Assembly (NCBI GenBank): GCA_002168015.1
Contig: NHCX01000071.1
Location: 1,148-10,863 of the forward strand
From: Verrucomicrobia bacterium TMED44
GTDB lineage: Bacteria > Verrucomicrobiota > Verrucomicrobiia > Opitutales > Seribacteraceae
DNA length: 9,716 nucleotides
Direction: 5' to 3'
Below, one piece after another: positions 1 to 7,879 of the stretch. Below the pieces are notes generated by a model, which saw only the letters and a list, made by a program, of their open reading frames with translations, was not told the origin of the DNA and made no database searches. The number at the start of each line of letters is the position of its first letter. The stretch's first letter is position 1. The translations under genes were made by a program, and so were the position numbers.

Positions 1-298
1 CAAAAGTAGTTCCATGGTCACGGATTCCGTAAGGATAAACTCCTTACAAGCAGAATTATCAAGTTTACAAACTACGGATTCTTCGCTGGCTTATGACTGT
101 ATGACGGTTCGGGAATACCGCCAAATGCATGAAGATGACCCTAGTGTAGCTCGTGCAAAAAATAAAGATTTGATTCTAAAAATAGGATCAAACTTTGAAC
201 AAGAAGGAATTGGTGTTTTGCAGGAAGCTAAAGAATACGATCCTCTTTTCTTTCATTTTTATCAATCTTTGAAAAGAATTGAAGTACAGTCTAATTAA
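1..298 (+). CDS. 3' end of an unrecognised protein gene (partial)
   Basis: The frame is open to the left edge of the window (codons AAA AGT AGT TCC precede the first ATG at 14) and ends at TAA 296-298. No Shine-Dalgarno sequence precedes that ATG, so this is more likely the C-terminus of a longer protein than a complete 94-residue one. The visible part is hydrophilic. It has a short helical Leu-heptad-like stretch (INSLQAELSSLQ), an acidic/basic middle (REYRQMHEDD) and a C-terminal helix rich in aromatic residues (EYDPLFFHFYQSLKR). There is no signal peptide, membrane segment or catalytic motif, and I do not recognise the family. It converges on the oxidoreductase gene with 13 bases between the stops. 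It is probably real because its composition looks protein-like to its end and nothing opposes it on the other strand. Confidence 0.6.
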   Translation, partial: KSSSMVTDSVRINSLQAELSSLQTTDSSLAYDCMTVREYRQMHEDDPSVARAKNKDLILKIGSNFEQEGIGVLQEAKEYDPLFFHFYQSLKRIEVQSN

Positions 299-311
299 AC
301 TTTTTCAAATT

Positions 312-1592
312 TTAAACGAAACGGGTCACCCCAGGTATGGGCGGGGCAGGTACTTGAAGAGGTTGTTCCCAGTTTAGATGTGCAGGGGTTAAATCCTCTT
401 TTGAATTGAGAGCATCGGAGTAAGTAATTTTTTGTCCGGTGTATGCAACCATTCTGCCTAGGATTGCAACCATGGTACTGTGAGCCGCTTTTTCTCCATC
501 GTTAAAAGGGTTCCCTTCTCGGATCGAAGCAAATAATTCATCATGTTCGGTCTGATACATGTCATTATTTTCACCTCTATACCGCCAAGAGTCATCACCA
601 GCTATAATTGTGTGACGATTTTTGGCAGAGCTCGAACCTTTAGTACCAAAAAGCTCAACTTCATAACTTCCAACTGTACCATTTTGTTGCCTGGAGAAAT
701 GATACCCTTTTGAACCATTTTCCCATTCATACACGCATGCAAAATGATCATAGATATTTCCATACTTATCAGGGTCATTATAAACCTGACGACCTCCTGA
801 TCCTTCGGCATGCAAAGGCAATTGATCGCCAACGGCCCATTGCATCATATCAATACAATGAACAGCCTGTTCGACGATAGAATCACCTGAGAGCCATAAG
901 TGAGCATTCCAGTTTCGCATCTGGGATTCAAGATCTCCCCAGCCATCTTCCCGTTTCTTTTTCCAGACTTCTCCGCCGTTATATGTGCTGTACATGGCAT
1001 GCACATCTCCGATTGCACCGTCTAAAATTCGCTTAAAAATCTCTCTTTTGGGGTAATGGTGCCTCCAGCAAAAGCCAGACATAAAGCCCAAATTCTTTTC
1101 TTTTGCTTTTTTGGCCAGTTCAATCACTTTGCGGACACCCGGTGCATCTACCGCAACAGGCTTTTCGAAGAAGCAATGTACCCCTTTTTCTACTGCGTAT
1201 TCTAAGTGCTGCGGACGAAAATTAGGTGGGGAAGTTAAGATTACAACATCCACTCCTGAGTCGATGACCTTTTTGTATGCATCAAATCCTGTGAAAGTTG
1301 TTTCAGGGGTTACTTGAAATTTTTCGCGACCACGGGCTTTGAGAATTCGGCTGCGAAGCTTTATGCGGTCTTCAAATAAATCACCGATCGCGGTGAGTGC
1401 TACATTGTCATCTGCGGCCATCGCTTGAGCCGCAGCACCGCTTCCGCGACCTCCAATACCAATGAGACCCACCTTTAAGGTTTTACTGCTATTTTGGGCA
1501 TTGGCTATGTGAGGTACTGACAGTAAGGTACCTGCTGAAACAACCGAGCTGGTTTTGACAAAATTTCTTCTCGAATAATTACTTATTTCCAT
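312..1592 (-). CDS. Tat-exported Gfo/Idh/MocA family NAD(P)-dependent oxidoreductase
   Basis: This 426-residue protein is predicted to be an NAD(P)-dependent dehydrogenase or related enzyme acting on a sugar or cyclitol derivative in the periplasm. Residues 7-13 (SRRNFVK) form a twin-arginine motif, followed by a hydrophobic stretch and a likely cleavage after IANA (about residue 32). The Rossmann fold starts at residue 41 with GLIGIGGRGSG (43-53). The family's EKP signature is at 143-145. The Gfo/Idh C-terminal domain follows, with the GDSIVEQAVHCID segment (236-248) carrying the conserved His245 near the active site. Length and layout are typical of the many Tat-signal Gfo/Idh proteins of Verrucomicrobiota and Planctomycetota. 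The ATG at 1592 is chosen because it places the Tat motif at the N-terminus. The gene stands alone, divergent from the two-component operon. Substrate cannot be read from the sequence. Confidence 0.93.
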   Translation of the reverse strand: MEISNYSRRNFVKTSSVVSAGTLLSVPHIANAQNSSKTLKVGLIGIGGRGSGAAAQAMAADDNVALTAIGDLFEDRIKLRSRILKARGREKFQVTPETTFTGFDAYKKVIDSGVDVVILTSPPNFRPQHLEYAVEKGVHCFFEKPVAVDAPGVRKVIELAKKAKEKNLGFMSGFCWRHHYPKREIFKRILDGAIGDVHAMYSTYNGGEVWKKKREDGWGDLESQMRNWNAHLWLSGDSIVEQAVHCIDMMQWAVGDQLPLHAEGSGGRQVYNDPDKYGNIYDHFACVYEWENGSKGYHFSRQQNGTVGSYEVELFGTKGSSSAKNRHTIIAGDDSWRYRGENNDMYQTEHDELFASIREGNPFNDGEKAAHSTMVAILGRMVAYTGQKITYSDALNSKEDLTPAHLNWEQPLQVPAPPIPGVTRFV

Positions 1593-1717
1593 GGTTATAA
1601 ATTTGTAGATTTTCTAACCAAAATGGAAGCAGAAATTCTTTTTCAGAGTAATTTTTCCAAGTGGAGTTAAAATAAATCAAAAAATGTGGAAGGTTAAATC
1701 TTCACTTCTTGAATTTT

Positions 1718-1759
1718 GATCAAGGCGATGTAAAAGTCCAAGTGTTTTTTACGTTGATC
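1718..1759. repeat. Imperfect inverted repeat, possible operator
   Basis: GATCAA (1718-1723) pairs with TTGATC (1754-1759), and GTAAAA (1730-1735) pairs with TTTTAC (1747-1752). The two stem blocks are separated by an asymmetric internal loop of six bases on the left and one on the right. The right arm coincides with the candidate -35 box of the response-regulator promoter, so a regulator bound here could affect transcription. The symmetry is broken, so chance is a real alternative. Confidence 0.3.
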
Positions 1760-1781
1760 CAACTGAGATTTGATCTTTAAT
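1754..1781 (+). promoter_or_regulatory. Candidate sigma-70-like promoter for the two-component operon
   Basis: A -35-like TTGATC (1754-1759, four of six consensus matches) and a -10-like TTTAAT (1776-1781, five of six) are separated by 16 bases. Transcription would start near 1788 and leave a leader of about 40 bases before the ATG at 1829. This is a motif match only, in AT-rich DNA where such matches occur by chance. Confidence 0.3.
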
Positions 1782-1828
1782 CTACTTACAACCCCTTTAA
1801 GCAAAGCATGACGCTTTAATCCCTTCCC

Positions 1829-2977
1829 ATGAATAACAAGATACTCTGCGTAGATGACGAGGAATCCATTTTGCGTGGATTTCAGTTAAATCTCCGTAAA
1901 GATTTTGAATTGCACTTAGCTTCGGATGGAGTTGAGGGTTTGGAAATATTTGAAAAAGAGGGAGGTTTTGCCCTAGTTCTTTCAGATATGCGGATGCCTC
2001 GGATGAATGGAGCCGAAATGCTTGCCGAAATCAAAAAGAGGGATCATGAAGTTTCCACCATTTTGTTGACTGGGCATACTGATTTTGATTCAGCAATGGC
2101 AGCGGTCAATGACGGAAATGTTTTTCGCATGCTTTCAAAGCCATGTCCGCCGGAGCGCCTGATCAAAGTTTTAAATGACGGTCTTGAGCAATATGATTTA
2201 ATTCGCAGTAAAAGAATTCTCTTGGACCAAACATTACGAGGAGCAGTTGATGCATTGGCAGAATCGCTTTCTACAGCAAAGCCTTTATTTTTTGGGAGGG
2301 TGCAACGGGTACGTAGAATGGCAAAAGAACTTGCAATGAAGCAGGATGTCCCCAATGCGTGGCGAGTCGATGTGGCCTCTGTTTTCTCTCAGTTGGCATA
2401 TTTAGCATTACCAGAAAATGTCACGGAAGATGTTTATTACAGAAGAGACCTGAGCAAAGAAGTCAAGGCACTGCTTGCAAAATTTCCTGAAGATACACGA
2501 AATATCCTTAATAAAATTCCTGGACTTGAAGAAGTGGGCGAAATTTTAAAAAGTGTAGATGTTCAATATCGCTTCGAGGAGGAGAAAGAGGATGGAGTGC
2601 GTTTGGCCGCTTCTATTTTGAAGGTTGCTCTAGACTTCGATTATTATGAAGAACAAGGCTACAATAGAAGTATCATAGTCTCTACTTTAAAAGAGAGAAA
2701 TAAAGACTACGACCCCAAAATAACTCAATCTTTATCGGACCTCATCGTTATTGCAGAAGAAACTTCCACTCTTCAGGAAATAAAGATTGATGATATAGAT
2801 ATTGGCATGAGGCTGTCACAAGAGCTTAGATTGGACGACGGATTTTTAATTGCCGCCGCGGGTACAGATGTTGACCGTCAATTGCTAAAGGTTATTCGAA
2901 ATTATAATTCCTGTTATGCGGAGAGTCCTTTCCCCAAAAGAATACAGGTGATCGTACCGGTAAATCTCTTGAAATAA
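1829..2977 (+). CDS. Response regulator with degenerate HD-GYP-like output domain
   Basis: A cytoplasmic 382-residue response regulator. The receiver domain (about 3-120) has a complete phosphorylation site: acidic pair Asp9-Asp10, phosphoacceptor Asp53 in LSDMRMP, switch Thr81 in LLTGH and Lys104 in SKP. The rest follows the layout of RpfG-type HD-GYP c-di-GMP phosphodiesterases. It has a helix with GRVQRVRRMAKELA (156-169) where GHS-RV-LA is usual, then VFSQLAYLALP (185-195) where LLHDIG-IP is usual, a YDPKI segment (294-298) and the usual C-terminal piece starting DIDIGMRLSQEL (322-333). The expected HD pair is replaced by Ser-Gln, and no HHE-GYP motif is present, so metal binding and phosphodiesterase activity are very unlikely. 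The output probably works by protein contacts. It starts the operon, 22 bases before the kinase gene that probably phosphorylates it. The ATG at 1829 gives a standard receiver N-terminus; no Shine-Dalgarno sequence is evident. Confidence 0.9.
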   Translation: MNNKILCVDDEESILRGFQLNLRKDFELHLASDGVEGLEIFEKEGGFALVLSDMRMPRMNGAEMLAEIKKRDHEVSTILLTGHTDFDSAMAAVNDGNVFRMLSKPCPPERLIKVLNDGLEQYDLIRSKRILLDQTLRGAVDALAESLSTAKPLFFGRVQRVRRMAKELAMKQDVPNAWRVDVASVFSQLAYLALPENVTEDVYYRRDLSKEVKALLAKFPEDTRNILNKIPGLEEVGEILKSVDVQYRFEEEKEDGVRLAASILKVALDFDYYEEQGYNRSIIVSTLKERNKDYDPKITQSLSDLIVIAEETSTLQEIKIDDIDIGMRLSQELRLDDGFLIAAAGTDVDRQLLKVIRNYNSCYAESPFPKRIQVIVPVNLLK

Positions 2978-2999
2978 TTCCTTGTCATGAATCTTTAAA

Positions 3000-4655
3000 G
3001 TGAGAGTACGCACCTACATCGTCCTACTCACGAGTGGCAGTTTAATTGGTGCCTTAAGCATCGCTATTTTTGGATGGCTCACTTTTAGCGGGCTAAATAA
3101 AGCGACTGATGATTTAGAACAGGAGGCAAAAATGTCAGGCAGTTCATCTGATGAGCTCGCTGACATAATGGCTTTTTTAGCTACTACCAGAAGTATTTTT
3201 GTAACCATGGAAATATATCCAAAAAATTATTCTGGGGTTTTTAGTATTGCCTTGGAAGCAATTTCCTTGGCTAAAGAAGGAGTTAACCTGATATCTGATA
3301 AGTATTATGAAAGTTATCCTGACGAGATTATATTGCCGATATCCAAAGGAATAAGGCAGCTCGAAGGGTCTATTTCTGAGATGCAAAAAATACCCCCTTT
3401 TCAAAATGATAATCAATGGGAAGAAAGAAATGCACTGGCTCGAAAAAATTATGATTCAATAAGAGAAAAATTAAAAAATAAATTGGATGATTTAGAATTC
3501 AAGGCTTCCGAAAATCTTAATAAAGCTAATCAGGCATTAGCGATCAAATGGCAAGAACTTGAAGATCGTGAACAAACAAGCAGGTTATCTTTAATTGTGG
3601 TTATCATAATCTATTTTACTCTGATTATTATACTTGCCCTAATTACTTACCGTAGTTTTGCCCTTCCAATTTCTAGACTTGAAGGGGCGGCGGCCCGTTC
3701 GATAGAGAAGAATAAGCCCTTTAATTCACCAGAAATAGGACCCACAGAGGTCAAGTCTTTAACCAGAAAATTACAGGGCCTTATCATCGGGCTCGAAGAC
3801 ACAGTCTCTAAAAGAACTTCGGCTCTGGTAAAGAAGACGGAACAGCTAAAGCTTGAAATGAATCAGCGAATAGAGCTGGAAACCCAACTTGTGCATGCAC
3901 AGAAAATGGAAGCTGTTGGTCAATTGGCTTCAGGAATTGCTCACGAAATTAATTCACCATCTCAGTTTGCCAACGATAATATATTGTTTTTGAAAGAAGC
4001 GGTCGAAGGATTTGTTTCCAAGCTCAACGGATCTCAAAACGCACCGGATGAAAAAGAACTTACTTTTTTGAAAGAAAATGCACCCGATGCGGTTGAGCAA
4101 GCAGAAGAAGGGATCTCGCGAATCACTACTATTGTGAAGTCGATGAAAAATTTTGCTTACAGAGATGCAGAATCTGCCAAAAAACCCAATGATTTAAATC
4201 AAGCCATTCAATCCACAATTGTAGTGGCCACCAATGAATGGAAATATCATGCCGAAGTCGTCACAAATCTGGATGATTCATTACCCATGGTGCCCTGCAA
4301 TATTGGAGAAATTAACCAAGTTGTGCTCAACCTAGTGGTCAATGGAGCCCATGCCATACGGGACCGATTTGAATCAAAGGAAAAAGGAGAAATTGGTATA
4401 ACGAGTAAGCACTACCCCTCCGATGATTGTGTGGTAATTTCGATTACAGATAATGGTGGTGGTATCCCTCCAAAGGTTCAGGAACGAATTTTTGAACCAT
4501 TTTTTACTACGAAGGAAGTTGGGGTAGGTACGGGTCAAGGATTAGCCATTGCCCATAATGTGGTGGTCAAGTCACATAATGGGCAAATTTGGTTTCAAAG
4601 TGTGGACGGGGAGGGAACTACCTTTTTCATTAAACTTCCAATGACTCAAGAATAG
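3000..4655 (+). CDS. Membrane sensor histidine kinase
   Basis: A 551-residue inner-membrane sensor kinase. Transmembrane helices lie at about 6-29 and 197-217 and bracket a helical periplasmic sensor region (30-196) of no family I can name. After the second helix comes a HAMP-like linker (about 218-275), a coiled coil (276-305), and the dimerisation/phosphoacceptor domain with His315 in GIAHEINSP. The ATPase domain is intact: N box with NQVVLNLVVNGAHAI (439-453), G1 box DNGGGIP (484-490), F box FEPFFTTK (498-505) and G2 box GTGQGLA (510-516). Active autophosphorylation is expected. The GTG start at 3000 is chosen because it includes the first transmembrane helix; an in-frame stop lies four codons upstream and the next Met is residue 45. 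No clear Shine-Dalgarno sequence precedes it. The adjacent response regulator is the obvious partner. Confidence 0.93.
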   Translation: MRVRTYIVLLTSGSLIGALSIAIFGWLTFSGLNKATDDLEQEAKMSGSSSDELADIMAFLATTRSIFVTMEIYPKNYSGVFSIALEAISLAKEGVNLISDKYYESYPDEIILPISKGIRQLEGSISEMQKIPPFQNDNQWEERNALARKNYDSIREKLKNKLDDLEFKASENLNKANQALAIKWQELEDREQTSRLSLIVVIIIYFTLIIILALITYRSFALPISRLEGAAARSIEKNKPFNSPEIGPTEVKSLTRKLQGLIIGLEDTVSKRTSALVKKTEQLKLEMNQRIELETQLVHAQKMEAVGQLASGIAHEINSPSQFANDNILFLKEAVEGFVSKLNGSQNAPDEKELTFLKENAPDAVEQAEEGISRITTIVKSMKNFAYRDAESAKKPNDLNQAIQSTIVVATNEWKYHAEVVTNLDDSLPMVPCNIGEINQVVLNLVVNGAHAIRDRFESKEKGEIGITSKHYPSDDCVVISITDNGGGIPPKVQERIFEPFFTTKEVGVGTGQGLAIAHNVVVKSHNGQIWFQSVDGEGTTFFIKLPMTQE

Positions 4656-4668
4656 GTTCATTTTTAAA

Positions 4669-5862
4669 ATGAGGGTCCTGTTCATACTTTTCTGCATCTT
4701 TACGAATTCTTGTTCAGATTCTGAGAAAGTGGTTTCAAGTGGTAAGCCAGCAAATTCACCTAAGCCTTTTCCTTTCGAACAAATTAAGGAGTTATCCGCT
4801 GCCGATTTAAGATTATTGGATAAAAAAGAGTTTAAGTCTAAATTTGTAAAAATTAATCCTGGTGAATTCAGGATGGGTAGTCCGCCCGGCGAATTGGGTC
4901 GTTCGTTTGACGAAGCGGACCATACAGTTGTACTAACTTACCCATTTTATATGTCAAAATTTGAAACCACTGTATTGGAGTGGAATACATTAGCAGTCGG
5001 TTTAAAACATTATCATTCATTTCGAGTTAAACCCACGGAAAAAAATGCCATAGCCTTATTGTATGACAACCTAAAAAGTAATAAGGTTTTGAAAAATAAG
5101 TTCTCATTATCTTTTTCAAAACAATTTGAAAATCTTACAGATCCAGAATCTGATACGAGTAATTTGGGCCTGAAAGAGTTGCTTGAATTAGTTGAATACT
5201 GGAAACAGTCCACAGTTAATTTTAGGAAAAAAATCGCTCTATCGATGAATTTACAAATCAAAGAATTTACAACTATTCTAACCACTCTTCTAGGGCACCA
5301 AAATCAATTACCGGTCAATAATGTTTCCTACACGCAAGCTGTGGCTTACTGTCATAAATTAACCGAAACAAGTTATGTACAAGGTAAGTTACCCAAAAAT
5401 ATGATTTACCGTTTGCCCACCGAAGCAGAGTGGGAGTACGCTTGCCGTGCAGGGACAAGGGGAGTGTGTGGACTTGGCGGTGGCAATTCACTTTCTGGAT
5501 TAAACGCGAACTTGGATGGCGGGAGGAGAGAATATATTATTGGGTCTGAGACAACGCTTATTAATCGAGGCAAACTCATTCCCGTGGGAAATCAATTTAA
5601 CAGGTTTTCTCCCAATCAATGGGGACTTTATGACATGCATGGAAGTGTAATGGAATGGTGTTATGATTTCTATTCGGACTATAAAGATGGAGTAGATACG
5701 AACCCAATTGGTCCCATTAGGGGTAATCGGAGAGTGATAAGGGGGGGCAGTTTTTACAGGACTGCTTATGACTGTAGGTCAGCAAACCGAGAAAGTCTGG
5801 ACCCGACATGGCGAGGTTCTGAAATTGGGTTTCGAGTGGTATTGGGCTATCCGGTTAGGTAA
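4669..5862 (+). CDS. Exported SUMF1/FGE-fold protein with large insertion
   Basis: This 397-residue protein has a short hydrophobic leader (1-14) ending in NSC, with Cys15 possibly lipidated although the lipobox is poor. The formylglycine-generating-enzyme-like fold starts at about 58 (FVKINPGEFRMGS) and continues with FETTVLEWN (98-106). It resumes at PVNNVSYTQAVAYC (215-228), then RLPTEAEWEYACRAG (248-262), NQWGLYDMHGSVMEWC (316-331), RGGSFYRTAYDCRSANR (358-374) and GFRVVL (387-392). About 100 residues (111-210), helical and Lys/Leu-rich, interrupt the fold where family members have a short loop. Genuine sulfatase-activating enzymes carry two catalytic Cys near the GGSW segment. Here the first position is Tyr/Arg and only Cys369 remains, so formylglycine generation is unlikely; a binding or structural role is more plausible. 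The ATG lies 13 bases after the kinase stop, suggesting co-transcription and perhaps a role with the sensor. Confidence 0.85.
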   Translation: MRVLFILFCIFTNSCSDSEKVVSSGKPANSPKPFPFEQIKELSAADLRLLDKKEFKSKFVKINPGEFRMGSPPGELGRSFDEADHTVVLTYPFYMSKFETTVLEWNTLAVGLKHYHSFRVKPTEKNAIALLYDNLKSNKVLKNKFSLSFSKQFENLTDPESDTSNLGLKELLELVEYWKQSTVNFRKKIALSMNLQIKEFTTILTTLLGHQNQLPVNNVSYTQAVAYCHKLTETSYVQGKLPKNMIYRLPTEAEWEYACRAGTRGVCGLGGGNSLSGLNANLDGGRREYIIGSETTLINRGKLIPVGNQFNRFSPNQWGLYDMHGSVMEWCYDFYSDYKDGVDTNPIGPIRGNRRVIRGGSFYRTAYDCRSANRESLDPTWRGSEIGFRVVLGYPVR

Positions 5863-5863
5863 T

Positions 5864-6856
5864 TCACTCTTTTACTAGATTCTCAGTCATATCTTTGATT
5901 ATTTCACTTGGTAAGGAATAGATTGTTACACGGTCAACTCTTGCAATATTGATACCTACGCATTCTCCATCAATATTAAAGAGCGGACCACCCATGGCTT
6001 CTTTGGGTAAAGGGAGGTCATGCTGAATGACCATGGGAAAATTGTCTTTTCTCTTGGAAACGGGCCCGCTCATTTGTAAGTTTCGGTTGAATAAATCGAA
6101 AGTGACAGAACGATGACCTAGCGTAATCTTAAATTCTTCTAGGGTATTTTTTCGTAATATAATTATAGAGACTACATCACCGGGATCCTTCTTACCTACT
6201 AGGTCTACTACCTGATCTCTTTTTTTGACCATCCTGCCCTCCACCTTTTGGATGACATCCCCTTGCTGTAGGCCAGACTTATCTGCGGCAGCCTGTGGAA
6301 CGACTTCAGAAATGCGGACACCTTTGGAGCTTTCATTACCCAGAATGACCCCCATAACGCCACCTTCCCGGCCAATTTTGCGAGGTTTAGCGCTTGTTAT
6401 GCCAACCCGTATTTCATTCAATTCAGTAAATGCAGAGAGAACCCAGGCAATTTTCTGCGTAGAATTATTTTCACTCCAAATTACATGCGGGAAATCATTT
6501 CGGTCGGAAATTATTTGATAGAGGGCTAGGTCTAAGTCCTCGTCTCGTTTTTTAATTCTTAATTTAAAAATTTCACCGTTGGAAAGGGTGGCAATTCTTG
6601 CCCCAACGCATGAACTGGCTTTGGTGAGAATATGTCCCTGTGGACTCACAATTGCACCCATAGCAATGAGTTTATTGTTCCTCGTTAATTTAGCGGTTGT
6701 CTCCAGAGCCTTATCTCTGGCCGGGTCAAACGCAGACTGAGTGCTTAAGCCATTAAGCCTGAATTTAAGGGGAAGCGATACTTCTGAAGAGTTATGATCA
6801 CTAAAGCCACTTACTGAAAGGTTAAATATTAAAAAAATGTTGAACAATAATTTCAT
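5864..6856 (-). CDS. HtrA-like trypsin-fold pseudoprotease with internal PDZ domain
   Basis: A 330-residue exported protein (hydrophobic leader 1-18) related to HtrA proteases but not catalytic. The first barrel carries GAIVSPQGHILTKASS (67-82), with Ser81 where the catalytic His belongs, and DLDLALYQI (107-115), which keeps the Asp. A PDZ domain follows at about 163-248 (GVMGVIL, then KSGLQQGDVIQKVEGR). The rest of the second barrel comes only after it: FPMVIQHDLPLP (273-284), then EAMGGPLFNIDGECVGINIA (286-305), where Met288 replaces the catalytic Ser of NSGGPL. The TKAS and GGPL-GINIAR signatures match, from memory, a family common in Planctomycetota and Verrucomicrobiota. It probably binds peptide ends or partners the active protease encoded just upstream: the genes overlap by four bases (ATGA, 6853-6856), which suggests translational coupling and matched amounts. 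Its stop lies one base from that of the convergent operon. Confidence 0.87.
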   Translation of the reverse strand: MKLLFNIFLIFNLSVSGFSDHNSSEVSLPLKFRLNGLSTQSAFDPARDKALETTAKLTRNNKLIAMGAIVSPQGHILTKASSCVGARIATLSNGEIFKLRIKKRDEDLDLALYQIISDRNDFPHVIWSENNSTQKIAWVLSAFTELNEIRVGITSAKPRKIGREGGVMGVILGNESSKGVRISEVVPQAAADKSGLQQGDVIQKVEGRMVKKRDQVVDLVGKKDPGDVVSIIILRKNTLEEFKITLGHRSVTFDLFNRNLQMSGPVSKRKDNFPMVIQHDLPLPKEAMGGPLFNIDGECVGINIARVDRVTIYSLPSEIIKDMTENLVKE

Positions 6857-7827
6857 TCTTCAGTGGCTTGTGGCCGAACTCCTAATTTTACTTTAACAGA
6901 GCACTGAGCGTTTTCCCGCTGGTAAAGTATTTTTGCTTCCTCCCCTGGTTCTAAAGACGAGATAAGAATGATAAATTCTTCTCTTGAATCTAGGTGTTCA
7001 CCATTGACTTCAAGTAAGATATCGCCTGCAGAAATTCCCGCCTTTTCGGCGGCAGTTCCCGTGATTACCTCTCGTATGATTAAGCCCAGTTCGGTCTCTT
7101 CGCAAGATACCCCAAAGAATCCACCTTTTTGCATACTTTTATGAGACACAAGTGCCTGATCGCGGAAATACGACCAATTCGCATGGAAAGATTCAATGGG
7201 TACATGAAAATTTTGATCAGGTTTTTGCGAGACGCGGCTGTGGATCGCAATAAGTTTACCTGCGAAATTAAAAAGGGGTCCCCCCGAGTCTCCGCCAAGC
7301 AGGCGACTGTCCGTTTGCATAGTTTCATTTTTTTTAGCAATGATTCTACCCACCCGAACAACAATTCCTCTTTCCTTATCAAATCCTCCCGGATGACCTA
7401 GACCAAAACACCAGTCACCCACCTTGGAATTATTTTTAGGTGCAACATCTATAAATGGCCAAGGCCCTCCTTTTGTTATTTTAAGCATGCCGGCGTCTGA
7501 GATTTCGGACCCGCCTAATGTAATTGCAGGAGCTCTCTTCCCGTTAGGTAATCGGACTTGCATTTTTTTCCCGGTACTCCCAATCACATGGGCAGCAGTG
7601 AGGACGAGTCCATCCTCAGAGACAATGATTCCGCTTCCGGCACCATCTCCCGATTCAATTGAAACCAATGCTTTCTGAGTTTGTGGAAGAAGTTCATTCA
7701 GCCGGATTTGAATCGAGATTAAATCGTCAGTGTTTTCAGGAGCTTTTTTTTCCCAAGCGGCTACAGTGACAACATCAGCATGGATAACTGGAGCAATAAG
7801 AAGAAGCACTCGTGAGAAGATATTCAT
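6853..7827 (-). CDS. Periplasmic HtrA/DegP-type serine protease with PDZ domain
   Basis: A 324-residue secreted serine protease. A signal peptide (about 1-17, ending VIHA) precedes a trypsin-like domain with the full triad: His80 in LTAAHV, Asp111 in SDAGMLKI and Ser181 in GGDSGGPL. GLGHPGGFD (142-150) and the PDZ domain (about 235-318; GFFGVSC, then EKAGISAGDILLEVNG) fit the S1C family. One C-terminal PDZ and 324 residues make it closer to DegS in size than to DegP, but with a cleavable signal instead of an anchor. It probably degrades or processes envelope proteins. The downstream pseudoprotease gene overlaps its stop, so the two are likely partners. The binding-protein gene ends 52 bases upstream. 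The ATG at 7827 is the start that supplies the signal peptide; no Shine-Dalgarno sequence is visible. Confidence 0.92.
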   Translation of the reverse strand: MNIFSRVLLLIAPVIHADVVTVAAWEKKAPENTDDLISIQIRLNELLPQTQKALVSIESGDGAGSGIIVSEDGLVLTAAHVIGSTGKKMQVRLPNGKRAPAITLGGSEISDAGMLKITKGGPWPFIDVAPKNNSKVGDWCFGLGHPGGFDKERGIVVRVGRIIAKKNETMQTDSRLLGGDSGGPLFNFAGKLIAIHSRVSQKPDQNFHVPIESFHANWSYFRDQALVSHKSMQKGGFFGVSCEETELGLIIREVITGTAAEKAGISAGDILLEVNGEHLDSREEFIILISSLEPGEEAKILYQRENAQCSVKVKLGVRPQATEE

Positions 7828-7879
7828 TGTATAATGAAAGTAAGTAACCCAATAATTCGCAAATCGTAAAATGCTTATC

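Larger units (their letters stand above)
1593..1828. promoter_or_regulatory. Divergent intergenic region
   Basis: These 236 AT-rich bases separate the minus-strand oxidoreductase from the plus-strand response regulator, so promoters for both should lie here. I see one plausible plus-strand promoter and one imperfect inverted repeat, listed separately. I found no convincing promoter for the oxidoreductase and no small coding gene. Confidence 0.5.

Noticed and set aside
14..298. A complete 94-residue gene starting at ATG 14
   Set aside because: The frame is open to the window edge and no ribosome-binding site precedes the ATG, so it is treated as a partial gene.
602..1317. Small open frames inside the oxidoreductase gene (602-832 minus; 1111-1317 plus)
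   Set aside because: They lie fully inside a strongly supported gene and show no recognisable protein features.
1829..2977. c-di-GMP phosphodiesterase (active HD-GYP)
   Set aside because: The HD pair and the HHE-GYP motif are both missing.
4669..5862. Active sulfatase-maturing formylglycine-generating enzyme
   Set aside because: The first of the two catalytic Cys positions is not Cys and the fold carries a 100-residue insertion; only the fold family is supported.
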